This document shows positions 1-6,158 of a stretch of DNA of 9,938 nucleotides, piece after piece. Numbering within the stretch: position 1 is the first letter of the stretch; each line of letters begins with the position of its first letter. Origin of the DNA: an uncultured Pseudomonadota bacterium (lineage in GTDB: Bacteria > Pseudomonadota > Gammaproteobacteria > Burkholderiales > SCOH01). The DNA is taken from NCBI GenBank assembly GCA_937863215.1, contig CALMFQ010000633.1, positions 1-9,938 on the forward strand. The letters run 5' to 3'. The notes beneath the pieces are model-generated. The model searched no databases. It was not told the DNA's origin and saw only the letters and a program-made list of their open reading frames with translations. The translations under genes were made by a program, and so were the position numbers.

Positions 1-718
1 CCCCACGCTGAAACGATTCCGGAGTCGTCAACATCCAAGACGCAATGCGCTTGGCGAAGCACCCAGAATTAAAGTTTTCACGAAACCAACGCCACACGGA
101 AACACTCAGCAGCTTGTACCCTTTCAGTTTCCCTTTCGTAATAATCGGGGAGCAATCCAAACCAGTTGATTCGATTCTAGCCAGTAGCGCCGCCTGATGC
201 GGCGCGTCATCGGACATAAGCCGGACTTGGGAAGCGCTGTCGTAGGCACCACCGTCTCCCAAGTAATGTCCGATCAAATACCCCAAATCGTAGTTCAAAG
301 GTAGTGTCAGATCGTCACCCACCTGTTTAGTATGCACTAGCTCCGGCATACCCAACTTGTGCGCCACCGGAATAATACCACCATTGGCTAGAGCCCTGGG
401 AGCAACTTGTTTCAAAGTCATGTCCTCGGCGATGGTCATCATGCCGTGATCATCTGTCGTATCCAGACTGAAGCCACTACGGGAGGTAACCCGCACTGAT
501 GTCTTATGCGTAGTATGAAAATGGACATGACTGACCGGCAACCAAACCACGTGCCCGTCTTGAAAACTCAAAACCTGCAAGCGTCCGGCGGCTACCTCAA
601 ACATGGAAGACTGCAGCGAAGGAAACTTCGGATCCAGCAACGCCACCAGATCTATAAAGCGACCGTAGTAGGGATTATTATCAATTAACCAAATATCTTT
701 CTCTAGTAAAGATTTACA
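1..718 (-). mobile_element. LAGLIDADG homing intein inserted after NADFDGD (partial, C-terminal part outside window)
   Basis: The intein starts at Cys1118 (codon 718-716) immediately after the last Asp of the polymerase motif. Intein hallmarks: N-terminal Cys; VLSFQDGHVVWLPVSHVHFH (1167-1186), typical of the strand pair before block B; block B SRSGFSLDTTDDHGMM (1196-1211) with TxxH (Thr1205, His1208); LANGGIIPVAHKLG (1227-1240), the end of the N-terminal splicing half; and LGYLIGHYLGDGG (1262-1274), the first LAGLIDADG/DOD endonuclease motif with catalytic Asp1272. KRIASWMLTTPESFQRG (1340-1356) is the run that usually precedes the second DOD motif. At least 239 residues are present with no stop. 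The block A sequence after the Cys is unusual (CKSLLEKDIWL). The C-terminal His-Asn and C-extein are outside the window. Confidence 0.93.
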
Positions 719-3700
719 GTCGCCATCAAAGTCAGCGTTCATTCCTGATGTAATCATATTAGAAATTCTTATAGAATCCCCGTCTACCAAAACAGGAAAT
801 CCGGCGATGGAATTGAATTTGTGCCACGCTGGTGCCCGACTGTACAGCACCGGACGTTCCCGCATCTCCTGCTCGAGATACTGGAGGGCATCAGGGGTCT
901 GATCTTTTACGGCCTTGAGCGCCAGAGGTTCAGAGATGCCAGCCCGGACCATCCGTCCCATGACGTGGGATCCGTACATCGGCCAGGCCATGGAGGCCGG
1001 AATACCAATCTGATCCATATCGAGATCTGGGTCCGGGACGATGACGCCGCGGCTGACCGAATCCATCGGCTTGCTGATGAGTTTGCGCTGGACGAATCCG
1101 TGCTTCGGGTTCGATCCCGTGATGACCCTCTGGAAGCCCTGGACGCCTTTTGCGCGCGTCTTGGGGTTCACCGGATCGCCGAAACCGAAGACGGCCTTGA
1201 TGGAGTCGTAGAGGGCCAGGCGGGCATCGCCGGCCCCGGCGGGCCCCAATGTGTCGTGGGCATCTCGAAAGGCATCGCGGAAGCGGAAGACATCCTGGTA
1301 GAGCAGATTGGCATCCCCCGGCACCAACACTTCCCCGATGGTCGTAAATGGGCGGAACGCCGCCGGGATGACAGGGACACGTGTCAGCATCAGCTCGTGC
1401 GGCTCCGTCTGGTTGCGCTTCAGACCGCTCAGGATGCCGAGCAACCGTACGGCCTTGTCGTGGCGCTGCACTGATCCGGCCTTCAGATCCTGGCGGGCCT
1501 TCTCTTCCAGCTTGGTAGTATCGAGAGACTTCAGGGCATGCAGGATGGCCTGCGGGCCAGTCGTGGGGACTTCGACTTCGGGCATGGCTGCTGCCTGTTT
1601 GGTGTCTCCAAGCTGGGCAAGTAATTCAGGAGTGAGTTGATAATGGGACGCCGTAGGATTCCCATCCGCATCTACATGCCCTTCTGGTAAATAATCATCA
1701 ACACGCAGCGTCTTGGTTCCTGCGGGTGCGAATTGCAATCGTCCCATTCCGCGACTGTGTCCGACCCATAGATCCGCAACCGGGGGAGCCGTATGAGGCT
1801 CCCCCGGATCACGGGTTACCGTGAATCCGCGCTCGCCGATAGCTCGTTCCAGTTCGTCATAGAATTTGGATGCCGCCGAATTACCCTGAATATACTGCGG
1901 GTTGCCCGTGATCAAAACAGCGGTGGGTTTATTTCTGGTGGGGATGGCCGCCGCATCCAAATCGTCCTGCGTGAGACGTATGATGTTGCCTTTTTCCATG
2001 CCCTGACGCAGCAACTTGATGCGACGGTGGCGCCCATCTACCAACCCAACAGGTTTGTCTGGATCCTCCGAGTATTCATCAACCAGAATGGGGTATTGGG
2101 TATCGGCAGCCTCAACGCGATCCTCACTGAATCCTGGCGAAGATTGCTCGCCTCCCCAAATACTCGCGAGTGGAATTTCTTCGTGCGCACGGCCTTTAGT
2201 CAGCTCAATAAGCTTCTGCACATCTACGAGCCTGAACTTCTTCTGCCGTGTATCCCACATGTCAGCGTGGTCCGTCAGCTTTGCCGCTTTCGTGACAAAT
2301 TCCTTGTCCGCATTCGGAGGTGCGTGGTGGGCGCGATCGTCGATGATCAGACCAATCTTGGGGGTCTTCCGGTTCGTGATCTGCAGCCCACCCAATCCGC
2401 ATCCCACCAACCATTCTTCGATGACCGGAATATTCTTCGTCTCGGTAGCACGGGCCGTGAAGATCAGCACCTCAATGCCGGCATCGACCCATTTCTTGAC
2501 CTGCTCGACACGCGACCGGATCGGCTCCCCGATATGGTCCGGGTCGAATGGTTTGTCCGGGTCGTGCTCGGCCAGTGTTCCGTCCAGATCAACAGCCACG
2601 CAATCCGGTATGTCGGGAAATTCGGGTTTACCGCCAGCTGCCTTCTCCATCGCGCGCTCCTGGGACTTCTGGATCGCATATTCCTGCCCGTAGGCTTCCC
2701 CGGGTGTCTTGTGCCGACCGAGGATGCGTTTCATGTCCTTGGTGTAGAGCAGCCATTCGTCGCCGACCTTCTTGACGATCGCGGACTTCGTCATCTGTGT
2801 AGCTTGCACCGCCGAGTTCTGTTTCGTGTGAGACAGTCCCTGAAGCAACTCCAAAGAATCGTCTGTTACTGATCCCTGCGTCCGCAGCTTAAAATGCGAA
2901 GCCAAATTTAACAAAGCCTTCTTGATTGGCGGAACCGCCGGCATCGTCACACCCGTCACGACATCCACGGGACGAACGCTCGGACGCCCCATATGGTCTA
3001 GTATGTTATTGAATGCGTGACGGCGCATTTCATCCAAGAACTTTCCAGTCACGGCTTGTCCGGCCTCCGTCAACTGTCCGAATTCCGGATGCTTGGTGGG
3101 ACGGAACGCCCACAAAGGATTATCAGCAATGCCATGAAATACTCCCATGGCGTGCTGCCAATCCTGCGCTGCCTCCGGATTATCAAACAATTGAGGTACG
3201 GTGGTACCCAAAGCCTGCGTAGCTATTGCCGCACCCTTCAGATCACGTTTGGCTTCTTGGAAGGCGCCATAGGCTTGCGCACCAGTCAATCCAGCTCCGA
3301 CAGCCCCAAGTCCATATCGCACAGGTTTGGTAACAGAACCAAACGACGGGCGGAAAAGCATCTTGAACGTGTTGGCTGCCGGGGCAGCACGAAACGAATG
3401 TCCGGGCTGTACGTCGGCCAGCATGTGGGCGCCGGACCGTGCCGCGTTCGTCAGGGCCTTGACTCCGGCGGAAATGCCACGCATAAAAGAGGCCATCTTC
3501 TCCATGCTGTCGCTGGCCTCCTTGAGGAAATCCTTCTCCTGGTCGGCCAGTGGCTTGGACGTGTCGCCGTGTCGCATCCACGCGTAGAGCTGCTGGATTG
3601 TCATGGGCGTGCAGTCACGAAAACCAGTCCAGCCCGTCGAATAATTGGAGTGGTAGAGATCGACGGCGTCGCGGGCATTTGTGCAGCCCAGCACGATCTT

Positions 3701-4069
3701 GCACTCGTCGAATTCCCCCTCCGCATTGTTCTGGTCGATCACGAATACGATCTCGGATTCCGGGTGGTCGCCGATGAAGACATCCAGGGGATCGCCGTCG
3801 GCCTCCGACACGACCGAGTCGACGCCCTTCGCCTTCGTGATCTCCCCGTACGGGGCATTCAACCGCACCTCCCATGCCTCGCCCGTTTCCTTGTTGATGC
3901 CGGCCCGGATCCCATCCGCTGGGGTCTCGATCGTGATGTGCAGTCCGTGCATCCGGATCTTGCCCCGCGGATAGTTCTTGGCCTCCACCTGCTTGGGGGA
4001 GGGGTTCGGATGGGTCGCCTGATTGGCTTCCCGGATAGCACGACGTAGCGTCCTGTCGGTAGTGGGCAT
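1..4069 (-). CDS. Giant polyvalent phage protein: pyrophosphatase, HAD, ParB-like, RNAP beta' catalytic core with intein (3' end outside window)
   Basis: Starts at ATG 4069; an in-frame TGA lies 15 nt upstream, so this is the first possible start. The frame was translated by hand through 1356 codons without a stop and leaves the window. Domains by residue: InPase-like about 33-175; Ala/Gly-rich linker about 180-400; small basic module 427-470; HAD phosphatase 489-582; ParB-like 597-712; GHSRG Rossmann-like 717-790; RNA polymerase beta'-like 888-1117 ending in NADFDGD; intein from Cys1118. The multidomain layout matches phage and conjugative-element 'polyvalent proteins', which are thought to enter the recipient cell with DNA or act early. 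Here the final recognised module is a polymerase active site, so I infer a phage transcriptase with accessory pyrophosphate and nucleotide chemistry. It lies 47 nt after the HTH gene. No good Shine-Dalgarno sequence precedes it. The C-terminal half is unseen, so whether a beta-like second barrel is present is unknown. Confidence 0.9.
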   Translation of the reverse strand, partial: MPTTDRTLRRAIREANQATHPNPSPKQVEAKNYPRGKIRMHGLHITIETPADGIRAGINKETGEAWEVRLNAPYGEITKAKGVDSVVSEADGDPLDVFIGDHPESEIVFVIDQNNAEGEFDECKIVLGCTNARDAVDLYHSNYSTGWTGFRDCTPMTIQQLYAWMRHGDTSKPLADQEKDFLKEASDSMEKMASFMRGISAGVKALTNAARSGAHMLADVQPGHSFRAAPAANTFKMLFRPSFGSVTKPVRYGLGAVGAGLTGAQAYGAFQEAKRDLKGAAIATQALGTTVPQLFDNPEAAQDWQHAMGVFHGIADNPLWAFRPTKHPEFGQLTEAGQAVTGKFLDEMRRHAFNNILDHMGRPSVRPVDVVTGVTMPAVPPIKKALLNLASHFKLRTQGSVTDDSLELLQGLSHTKQNSAVQATQMTKSAIVKKVGDEWLLYTKDMKRILGRHKTPGEAYGQEYAIQKSQERAMEKAAGGKPEFPDIPDCVAVDLDGTLAEHDPDKPFDPDHIGEPIRSRVEQVKKWVDAGIEVLIFTARATETKNIPVIEEWLVGCGLGGLQITNRKTPKIGLIIDDRAHHAPPNADKEFVTKAAKLTDHADMWDTRQKKFRLVDVQKLIELTKGRAHEEIPLASIWGGEQSSPGFSEDRVEAADTQYPILVDEYSEDPDKPVGLVDGRHRRIKLLRQGMEKGNIIRLTQDDLDAAAIPTRNKPTAVLITGNPQYIQGNSAASKFYDELERAIGERGFTVTRDPGEPHTAPPVADLWVGHSRGMGRLQFAPAGTKTLRVDDYLPEGHVDADGNPTASHYQLTPELLAQLGDTKQAAAMPEVEVPTTGPQAILHALKSLDTTKLEEKARQDLKAGSVQRHDKAVRLLGILSGLKRNQTEPHELMLTRVPVIPAAFRPFTTIGEVLVPGDANLLYQDVFRFRDAFRDAHDTLGPAGAGDARLALYDSIKAVFGFGDPVNPKTRAKGVQGFQRVITGSNPKHGFVQRKLISKPMDSVSRGVIVPDPDLDMDQIGIPASMAWPMYGSHVMGRMVRAGISEPLALKAVKDQTPDALQYLEQEMRERPVLYSRAPAWHKFNSIAGFPVLVDGDSIRISNMITSGMNADFDGDCKSLLEKDIWLIDNNPYYGRFIDLVALLDPKFPSLQSSMFEVAAGRLQVLSFQDGHVVWLPVSHVHFHTTHKTSVRVTSRSGFSLDTTDDHGMMTIAEDMTLKQVAPRALANGGIIPVAHKLGMPELVHTKQVGDDLTLPLNYDLGYLIGHYLGDGGAYDSASQVRLMSDDAPHQAALLARIESTGLDCSPIITKGKLKGYKLLSVSVWRWFRENFNSGCFAKRIASWMLTTPESFQRG
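719..1408 (-). other. RNA polymerase beta'-like catalytic segment (double-psi barrel) with NADFDGD
   Basis: Residues about 888-1117 align, in order, with bacterial RpoC: EPHELMLTRVPVIPAAFRPF (888-907) matches the RpoC stretch PEWMxLTVLPVLPPDLRP; ANLLYQDVFRFRDAF (920-934) matches the 'DLNDLYRRVINRNNRL' helix; VITGSN (982-987); SVSRGVIVPDPDLDMDQIGIP (1005-1025) matches 'YSGRSVIxVGPxLxLxQCGLP'; RERPVLYSRAPAWHKF (1071-1086) matches 'RPVLLNRAPTLHR'; and NADFDGD (1111-1117) is the universal catalytic magnesium motif with three aspartates (D460/D462/D464 in E. coli). The clamp and N-terminal zinc region of RpoC are absent; other phage domains replace them. This indicates a genuine polymerase active-site module, not a host rpoC fragment, because it is fused in frame to phage domains. 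Confidence 0.9.
1700..1921 (-). other. GHSRG Rossmann-like domain of unknown function
   Basis: Residues about 717-790: a strand AVLITGNP, then a helix SAASKFYDELERAIGERGF, then VADLWVGHSRGMGRLQFAP (765-783). Alternating strands and helices with a GHSRG turn after a hydrophobic strand suggest an alpha/beta fold with a nucleophile-elbow-like serine, but no full hydrolase triad can be assigned. I recall similar segments in phage polyvalent proteins next to ParB-like domains. Function unknown. Confidence 0.45.
1934..2281 (-). other. ParB-like (ParB/Srx fold) domain
   Basis: Residues about 597-712. The hallmark is YPILVDEYSED (659-669) followed by LVDGRHRRIKLLRQG (676-690), the 'DGRHRR' box typical of ParB-like nuclease and NTPase folds in phage polyvalent proteins. 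The stretch after it, IIRLTQDDLDAA (696-707), fits the last strand and helix of that fold. ParB-like modules of this type bind or cut DNA, or bind CTP or ATP; which applies here is not decidable from sequence. Confidence 0.7.
2324..2605 (-). other. HAD-superfamily phosphatase domain
   Basis: Residues about 489-582. All four HAD motifs are visible: motif I VAVDLDGTLA (492-501) with nucleophile and acid Asp494 and Asp496; motif II LIFTAR (535-540); the motif III Lys in NRKTPKIG (565-573); and motif IV LIIDDRAHH (574-582) with the two acidic metal ligands. The short insert between motifs I and II indicates a capless or small-cap enzyme, as in phage polynucleotide or nucleotide phosphatases. Substrate cannot be told; 5'- or 3'-phosphate end processing or nucleotide dephosphorylation would fit the neighbouring domains. 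Confidence 0.9.
2660..2791 (-). other. Small basic module preceding the HAD domain
   Basis: Residues about 427-470 contain SAIVKKVGDEWLLYTKD, then LGRHKTPGEAYGQEYAIQKSQ-type sequence. The pattern (a short beta-hairpin reading 'gdeWlLYtkd...lGrhkTpgeAygqe.aiq') is recurrent in phage head and polyvalent proteins as a short stand-alone unit, often next to nuclease or peptidase domains. No catalytic residue is evident, so a structural or nucleic-acid-contacting role is possible but unproven. Confidence 0.5.
3545..3973 (-). other. Phage-type inorganic pyrophosphatase (InPase) domain
   Basis: Residues about 33-175 of the large protein. Recognised from the ordered motifs: HITIETPADG near the start, WEVRLNAPYGEI (residues 66-77), DGDPLDVFIGDHPES (91-105), VFVIDQ (108-113), FDECKIVLG (120-128), NYSTGWTGF (142-150) and WMRHGDTSKPL (164-174). 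The same series occurs in the inorganic-pyrophosphatase-like domain found at the front of many phage and conjugative-element polyvalent proteins. The acidic DGDPLDVFIGD stretch supplies the likely metal ligands. Expected role is hydrolysis of pyrophosphate, the by-product of nucleic acid polymerisation, which fits a polymerase domain in the same chain. Family assignment is from memory of the motif pattern; activity is inferred. Confidence 0.85.
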
Positions 4070-4104
4070 CCGGGATCGTAGCTCAATTACATCTTGGTCT
4101 CAAG

Positions 4105-4126
4105 GTCCGCGCAAAGCTACGCGGAC
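4105..4126 (-). other. Small GC hairpin over the stop of the HTH gene
   Basis: GTCCGCG and CGCGGAC form a perfect 7-bp stem with an 8-nt loop that contains the TAG stop of the HTH gene. No U-tract follows, so it is not a typical intrinsic terminator. It may be an mRNA processing or stability element between the HTH gene and the giant gene, or chance. Confidence 0.35.
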
Positions 4127-4389
4127 ACCTGTAGTTTGAATTCCATCCCCAAAACAGCTCCGATCCGGATCAGCGTCTCAATGTTGGGACTGCGATGGCG
4201 GCACGTTTTGGTGCGGTTTATCCAGACCTTCCAGGTCGAGTAGTTGACGCCGGCAGACCGGCAGACAGATGCGCGACGGAGTTTTAATTCGCGCCGCCGC
4301 GTCTCCAGTTGGTCCCACATCTGCCCAACAATGCCGGCCACCAACTGTTCCGAAATTTCCGGCTGGGTTGTGATAGGGCGACGGGGCAT
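4117..4389 (-). CDS. XRE/Cro-like helix-turn-helix protein
   Basis: 90 residues. Residues about 27-85 read as a Cro/CI-type domain: QLETRRRELKLRRASVCRSAG (helices 1-2), then VNYSTWKVWINR (recognition helix 3), then a basic loop RTKTCRHRSP and NIETLIRIGAVLGMEFKLQV (helices 4-5). The N-terminal 25 residues form an extra helix (PEISEQLVAGIVGQMWDQ). It probably acts as a DNA-binding regulator. Start ATG 4389 overlaps the stop of the preceding gene as TAATG, so translation is likely coupled; there is no Shine-Dalgarno sequence. The stop TAG lies in the loop of a small hairpin (4105-4126). The position just before the giant polymerase-like gene suggests local regulation, which is inference. Confidence 0.75.
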   Translation of the reverse strand: MPRRPITTQPEISEQLVAGIVGQMWDQLETRRRELKLRRASVCRSAGVNYSTWKVWINRTKTCRHRSPNIETLIRIGAVLGMEFKLQVSA

Positions 4390-5129
4390 TACGCTTGGGG
4401 TAGTTGGTTCAGGCGATATTGCTCCGACCAGATGGCCTGATGAAGCAGCTTCCTGAATTTACGAAACGTCGCTGTGGTGCGCGGTGCCGTCAGGGCCAAC
4501 ATGATTTGCTCCGTGGTAGCAGGCTTATTTGACGGTCGCACCTTCAAGCTCCGACGCAAAATGGCCATGATGGTTGGATTCCGCGTCAGAAATATCAGCA
4601 GATGCTCCGGGTCTAGCTTGCCCAGCCGCTTCGGTACTTCATCACTCACCCACAACAATTCCGAGCGTTGACATTCTCCGCCTCGCTCGTCAACAAATAC
4701 GGGCTGGTCATGCTTTGTGACCTGCGTCTGCGAATCCCAATTCACCTCTGACTGGCCCTCATATTCGAGTTCAAATGCTCCCTCGGCAGTAGCCGTCACG
4801 CCCTGCAAGTAGGCCACGGCAGTAAGGGAATCCAAACTACCAACCACTTCCAGGCCGCCAAGAGTTACGAGGCGTCCATGCTTCGGACCATCAACAACCA
4901 TCCCTTCCGGCCCAGCTTCAGCATGTGCGTGCTGGAAGGCACTATTGACCAGATCCTCTGGGGATTGCGTCACATCTCCATTCAGCGTCGCCAGATGCAG
5001 AATATCCGTCAGGACATCCTCGATCGTGGCTTCCGGATCTTTTGCGAACTGCTCGGCGTACTTGGACGCCTGAATGATCGTACGGGCAGCATTGGCGCTA
5101 TGCCGCTGCTTGGGTGTTGTCTTGGGCAC
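4389..5129 (-). CDS. Hypothetical phage protein, 246 aa (start uncertain)
   Basis: I cannot assign a function. From GTG 5129 the protein is 246 residues; GTG 5162 (257 residues) or GTG 5279 (296 residues) are alternatives. I prefer 5129 because it lies 4 nt after the previous stop and the longer forms read as Ser/Arg-rich sequence in the shadow of that gene. An N-terminal helical part with ATIEDVLTDILHLATLNGD and SPEDLVNSAFQHAHAEAG resembles a short 'DLLtDLxHxa...A..H' module seen in many small phage proteins. The middle has a beta-rich stretch with EVNWDSQTQVTKHDQPVFVD, and the C-terminal third is helical and basic (LIFLTRNPTIMAILRRSLKVR; ATFRKFRKLLHQAIW). Ends TAATG with the HTH gene. Confidence 0.7.
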   Translation of the reverse strand: MPKTTPKQRHSANAARTIIQASKYAEQFAKDPEATIEDVLTDILHLATLNGDVTQSPEDLVNSAFQHAHAEAGPEGMVVDGPKHGRLVTLGGLEVVGSLDSLTAVAYLQGVTATAEGAFELEYEGQSEVNWDSQTQVTKHDQPVFVDERGGECQRSELLWVSDEVPKRLGKLDPEHLLIFLTRNPTIMAILRRSLKVRPSNKPATTEQIMLALTAPRTTATFRKFRKLLHQAIWSEQYRLNQLPQA

Positions 5130-5133
5130 TACT

Positions 5134-5334
5134 TTACTGATTGGCTCTTTTCCAAATTCCACTCCAGGGAGCAAATCCGACCTGGCGGGAACCGCCCTGC
5201 CGGAGCTCGCGACAAAAACGACCAGCCGCCACCGTCTCCTCGACGATGACGAGGCGGGCTGATTCGGCGGGACTCGCACGGAACCACCATTTACCAGCTT
5301 CGTAGGGTTGCGATTGGGACGGGGATGAGATCAT
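5134..5334 (-). CDS. Small hypothetical protein, 66 aa
   Basis: ATG 5334 to TAA 5134. The sequence has protein-like composition (YEAGKWWFRASP, ARLVIVEETVAAGRFCREL, FAPWSGIWKRANQ) and high third-position GC, better than the overlapping frame of the 246-residue gene's possible extension. No recognised domain and no clear Shine-Dalgarno sequence. It sits 35 nt after the 96-residue gene and 4 nt before the GTG of the next one. It could instead be the front end of the next gene if a +1 frameshift occurred, so confidence is moderate. Confidence 0.5.
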   Translation of the reverse strand: MISSPSQSQPYEAGKWWFRASPAESARLVIVEETVAAGRFCRELRQGGSRQVGFAPWSGIWKRANQ

Positions 5335-5369
5335 GCTGAGATGTTCATTCGGTGTCACAGCGTTGCAAA

Positions 5370-5660
5370 TTATTTCACCAACCTGTAACACGTTCCGTCC
5401 TTCCAAGCTTCCACGAAATTATCCTCCCCGACGACCCCGGGTGTTTCGTATCGTCCGCCCATGTTGAGGACAAAATGCTCGATCGCTTCGGACCCGTATC
5501 CGGATGGAGCGATGACGACCCGCCCGCACCGCTTCGAATATTCCTGGAAGGTCCTGCCCGCCCGGATTCCCAAACCAGCCGGGAATCGCCCGACCACCTT
5601 ATCTCCTGCCCGAATCCTCAGTTTCATTTCATCCCACGTCAGATGTTGGACTTTAGCCAT
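5370..5660 (-). CDS. Hypothetical protein, 96 aa
   Basis: ATG 5660 is chosen because it overlaps the previous stop by 8 nt (ATGGCTAA), a coupling layout; a TTG further upstream would sit deep in the previous gene. The sequence is alpha/beta with WDEMKLRIRAGDKVVGRF near the N-terminus, a charged RAGRTFQEYSKRCGR segment and C-terminal FVEAWKDGTCYRLVK. No signal peptide, membrane segment or catalytic motif is visible. I do not recognise a family. Conserved operon position among small phage genes is the only context. Confidence 0.7.
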   Translation of the reverse strand: MAKVQHLTWDEMKLRIRAGDKVVGRFPAGLGIRAGRTFQEYSKRCGRVVIAPSGYGSEAIEHFVLNMGGRYETPGVVGEDNFVEAWKDGTCYRLVK

Positions 5661-5847
5661 CAGCTTGATTCTGCTCCCGCAGGGCAATTTCGGTCATGTT
5701 CAGCTCGAAAGAACCATCAACGTACTCGCCAGTGGTCGGAACATCATGAGCCGATGGGATCCACCTGGCAACGGCTTGCTCGAAAGACTCGGCTTCCACT
5801 TCCACTTCGCCGCAAACCTGCCACGTGACAGGTAATTTGATCTTCAT
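5653..5847 (-). CDS. Small phage protein with 'EVEVEAESFEQA' fold (DpnD/PcfM-like?), 64 aa
   Basis: 64 residues. The strand-helix pattern VTWQVCGEVEVEAESFEQAVARW followed by TTGEYVDGSFELN is common in short accessory proteins of phages and conjugative elements and recalls the DpnD/PcfM-like family, whose role is unknown. Start ATG 5847 has the best ribosome binding site in the window, AGGAGG at 5860-5855, and forms an ATGA overlap with the stop of the gene before it. Family assignment is tentative. Confidence 0.75.
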   Translation of the reverse strand: MKIKLPVTWQVCGEVEVEAESFEQAVARWIPSAHDVPTTGEYVDGSFELNMTEIALREQNQADG

Positions 5848-6158
5848 TGGAAATCCTCCTCGGTCAGCACTTTGTTGAATTTGATTCGCTTATTCGGCGG
5901 CATGGCTGGCACCACCCAGTCATTCATGACACCCGGTAGTTCCGGGAATGGAACGGACAACGCTTCCGTGTAGGCATCTTCTGGCGTGGGTGCCAGAACG
6001 AAGGCGGCCCTGAACGTAATGGCTCCCGGATCAGTGTGGGGAATCACGTCGGGGACGGGCGGCCCGCCCGTCTTTTCCGCCAGTCCGTGCATGAGGTTCA
6101 CGCGTTCCGGATCTGCCGGCTCCACGTGCACCTGTACGTACAACCACGACCGCATCAT
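5844..6158 (-). CDS. Hypothetical protein, 104 aa
   Basis: Two tandem ATG codons (6158 and 6155) begin the reading frame; 6158 gives an ATGA overlap with the preceding stop. The protein begins MMRSWLYVQVHVEPADPERV, continues through a Gly/Pro-rich segment (GGPPVPDVIPHTDPGA), and has ITFRAAFVLAPTPEDAYTEAL, a strand-turn-helix that resembles the 'veAptpeeA' pattern of small phage proteins. It ends with a charged tail. An upstream ATG at 6185 (MADQRSS) is possible but would lie inside the previous gene. No function recognised. Confidence 0.7.
   Translation of the reverse strand: MMRSWLYVQVHVEPADPERVNLMHGLAEKTGGPPVPDVIPHTDPGAITFRAAFVLAPTPEDAYTEALSVPFPELPGVMNDWVVPAMPPNKRIKFNKVLTEEDFQ
5855..5860 (-). 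promoter_or_regulatory. Consensus Shine-Dalgarno AGGAGG
   Basis: A perfect AGGAGG lies 7 nt before ATG 5847 and fixes that start. It shows that the host ribosome does use anti-SD pairing, which makes the SD-less genes in the same window notable. Confidence 0.85.

Noticed and set aside
1..718. LAGLIDADG motif from a group I intron or free-standing homing endonuclease
   Set aside because: The frame is continuous with the upstream polymerase sequence, begins with Cys at the catalytic motif and contains the intein splicing block B before the endonuclease motif.
719..1408. A stray or contaminating host rpoC fragment
   Set aside because: The beta'-like segment is in frame with phage polyvalent domains, diverged from bacterial RpoC and lacks the normal N-terminal regions.
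1793..4048. Plus-strand open frames of 343-359 codons opposite the giant gene
   Set aside because: The minus strand reads InPase, HAD, ParB-like and beta' motifs in one continuous frame across this stretch; the plus-strand translations are mirror artefacts.
4105..4126. Intrinsic terminator after the HTH gene
   Set aside because: Only a 7-bp stem, 8-nt loop and no following U-tract; kept only as a weak hairpin.
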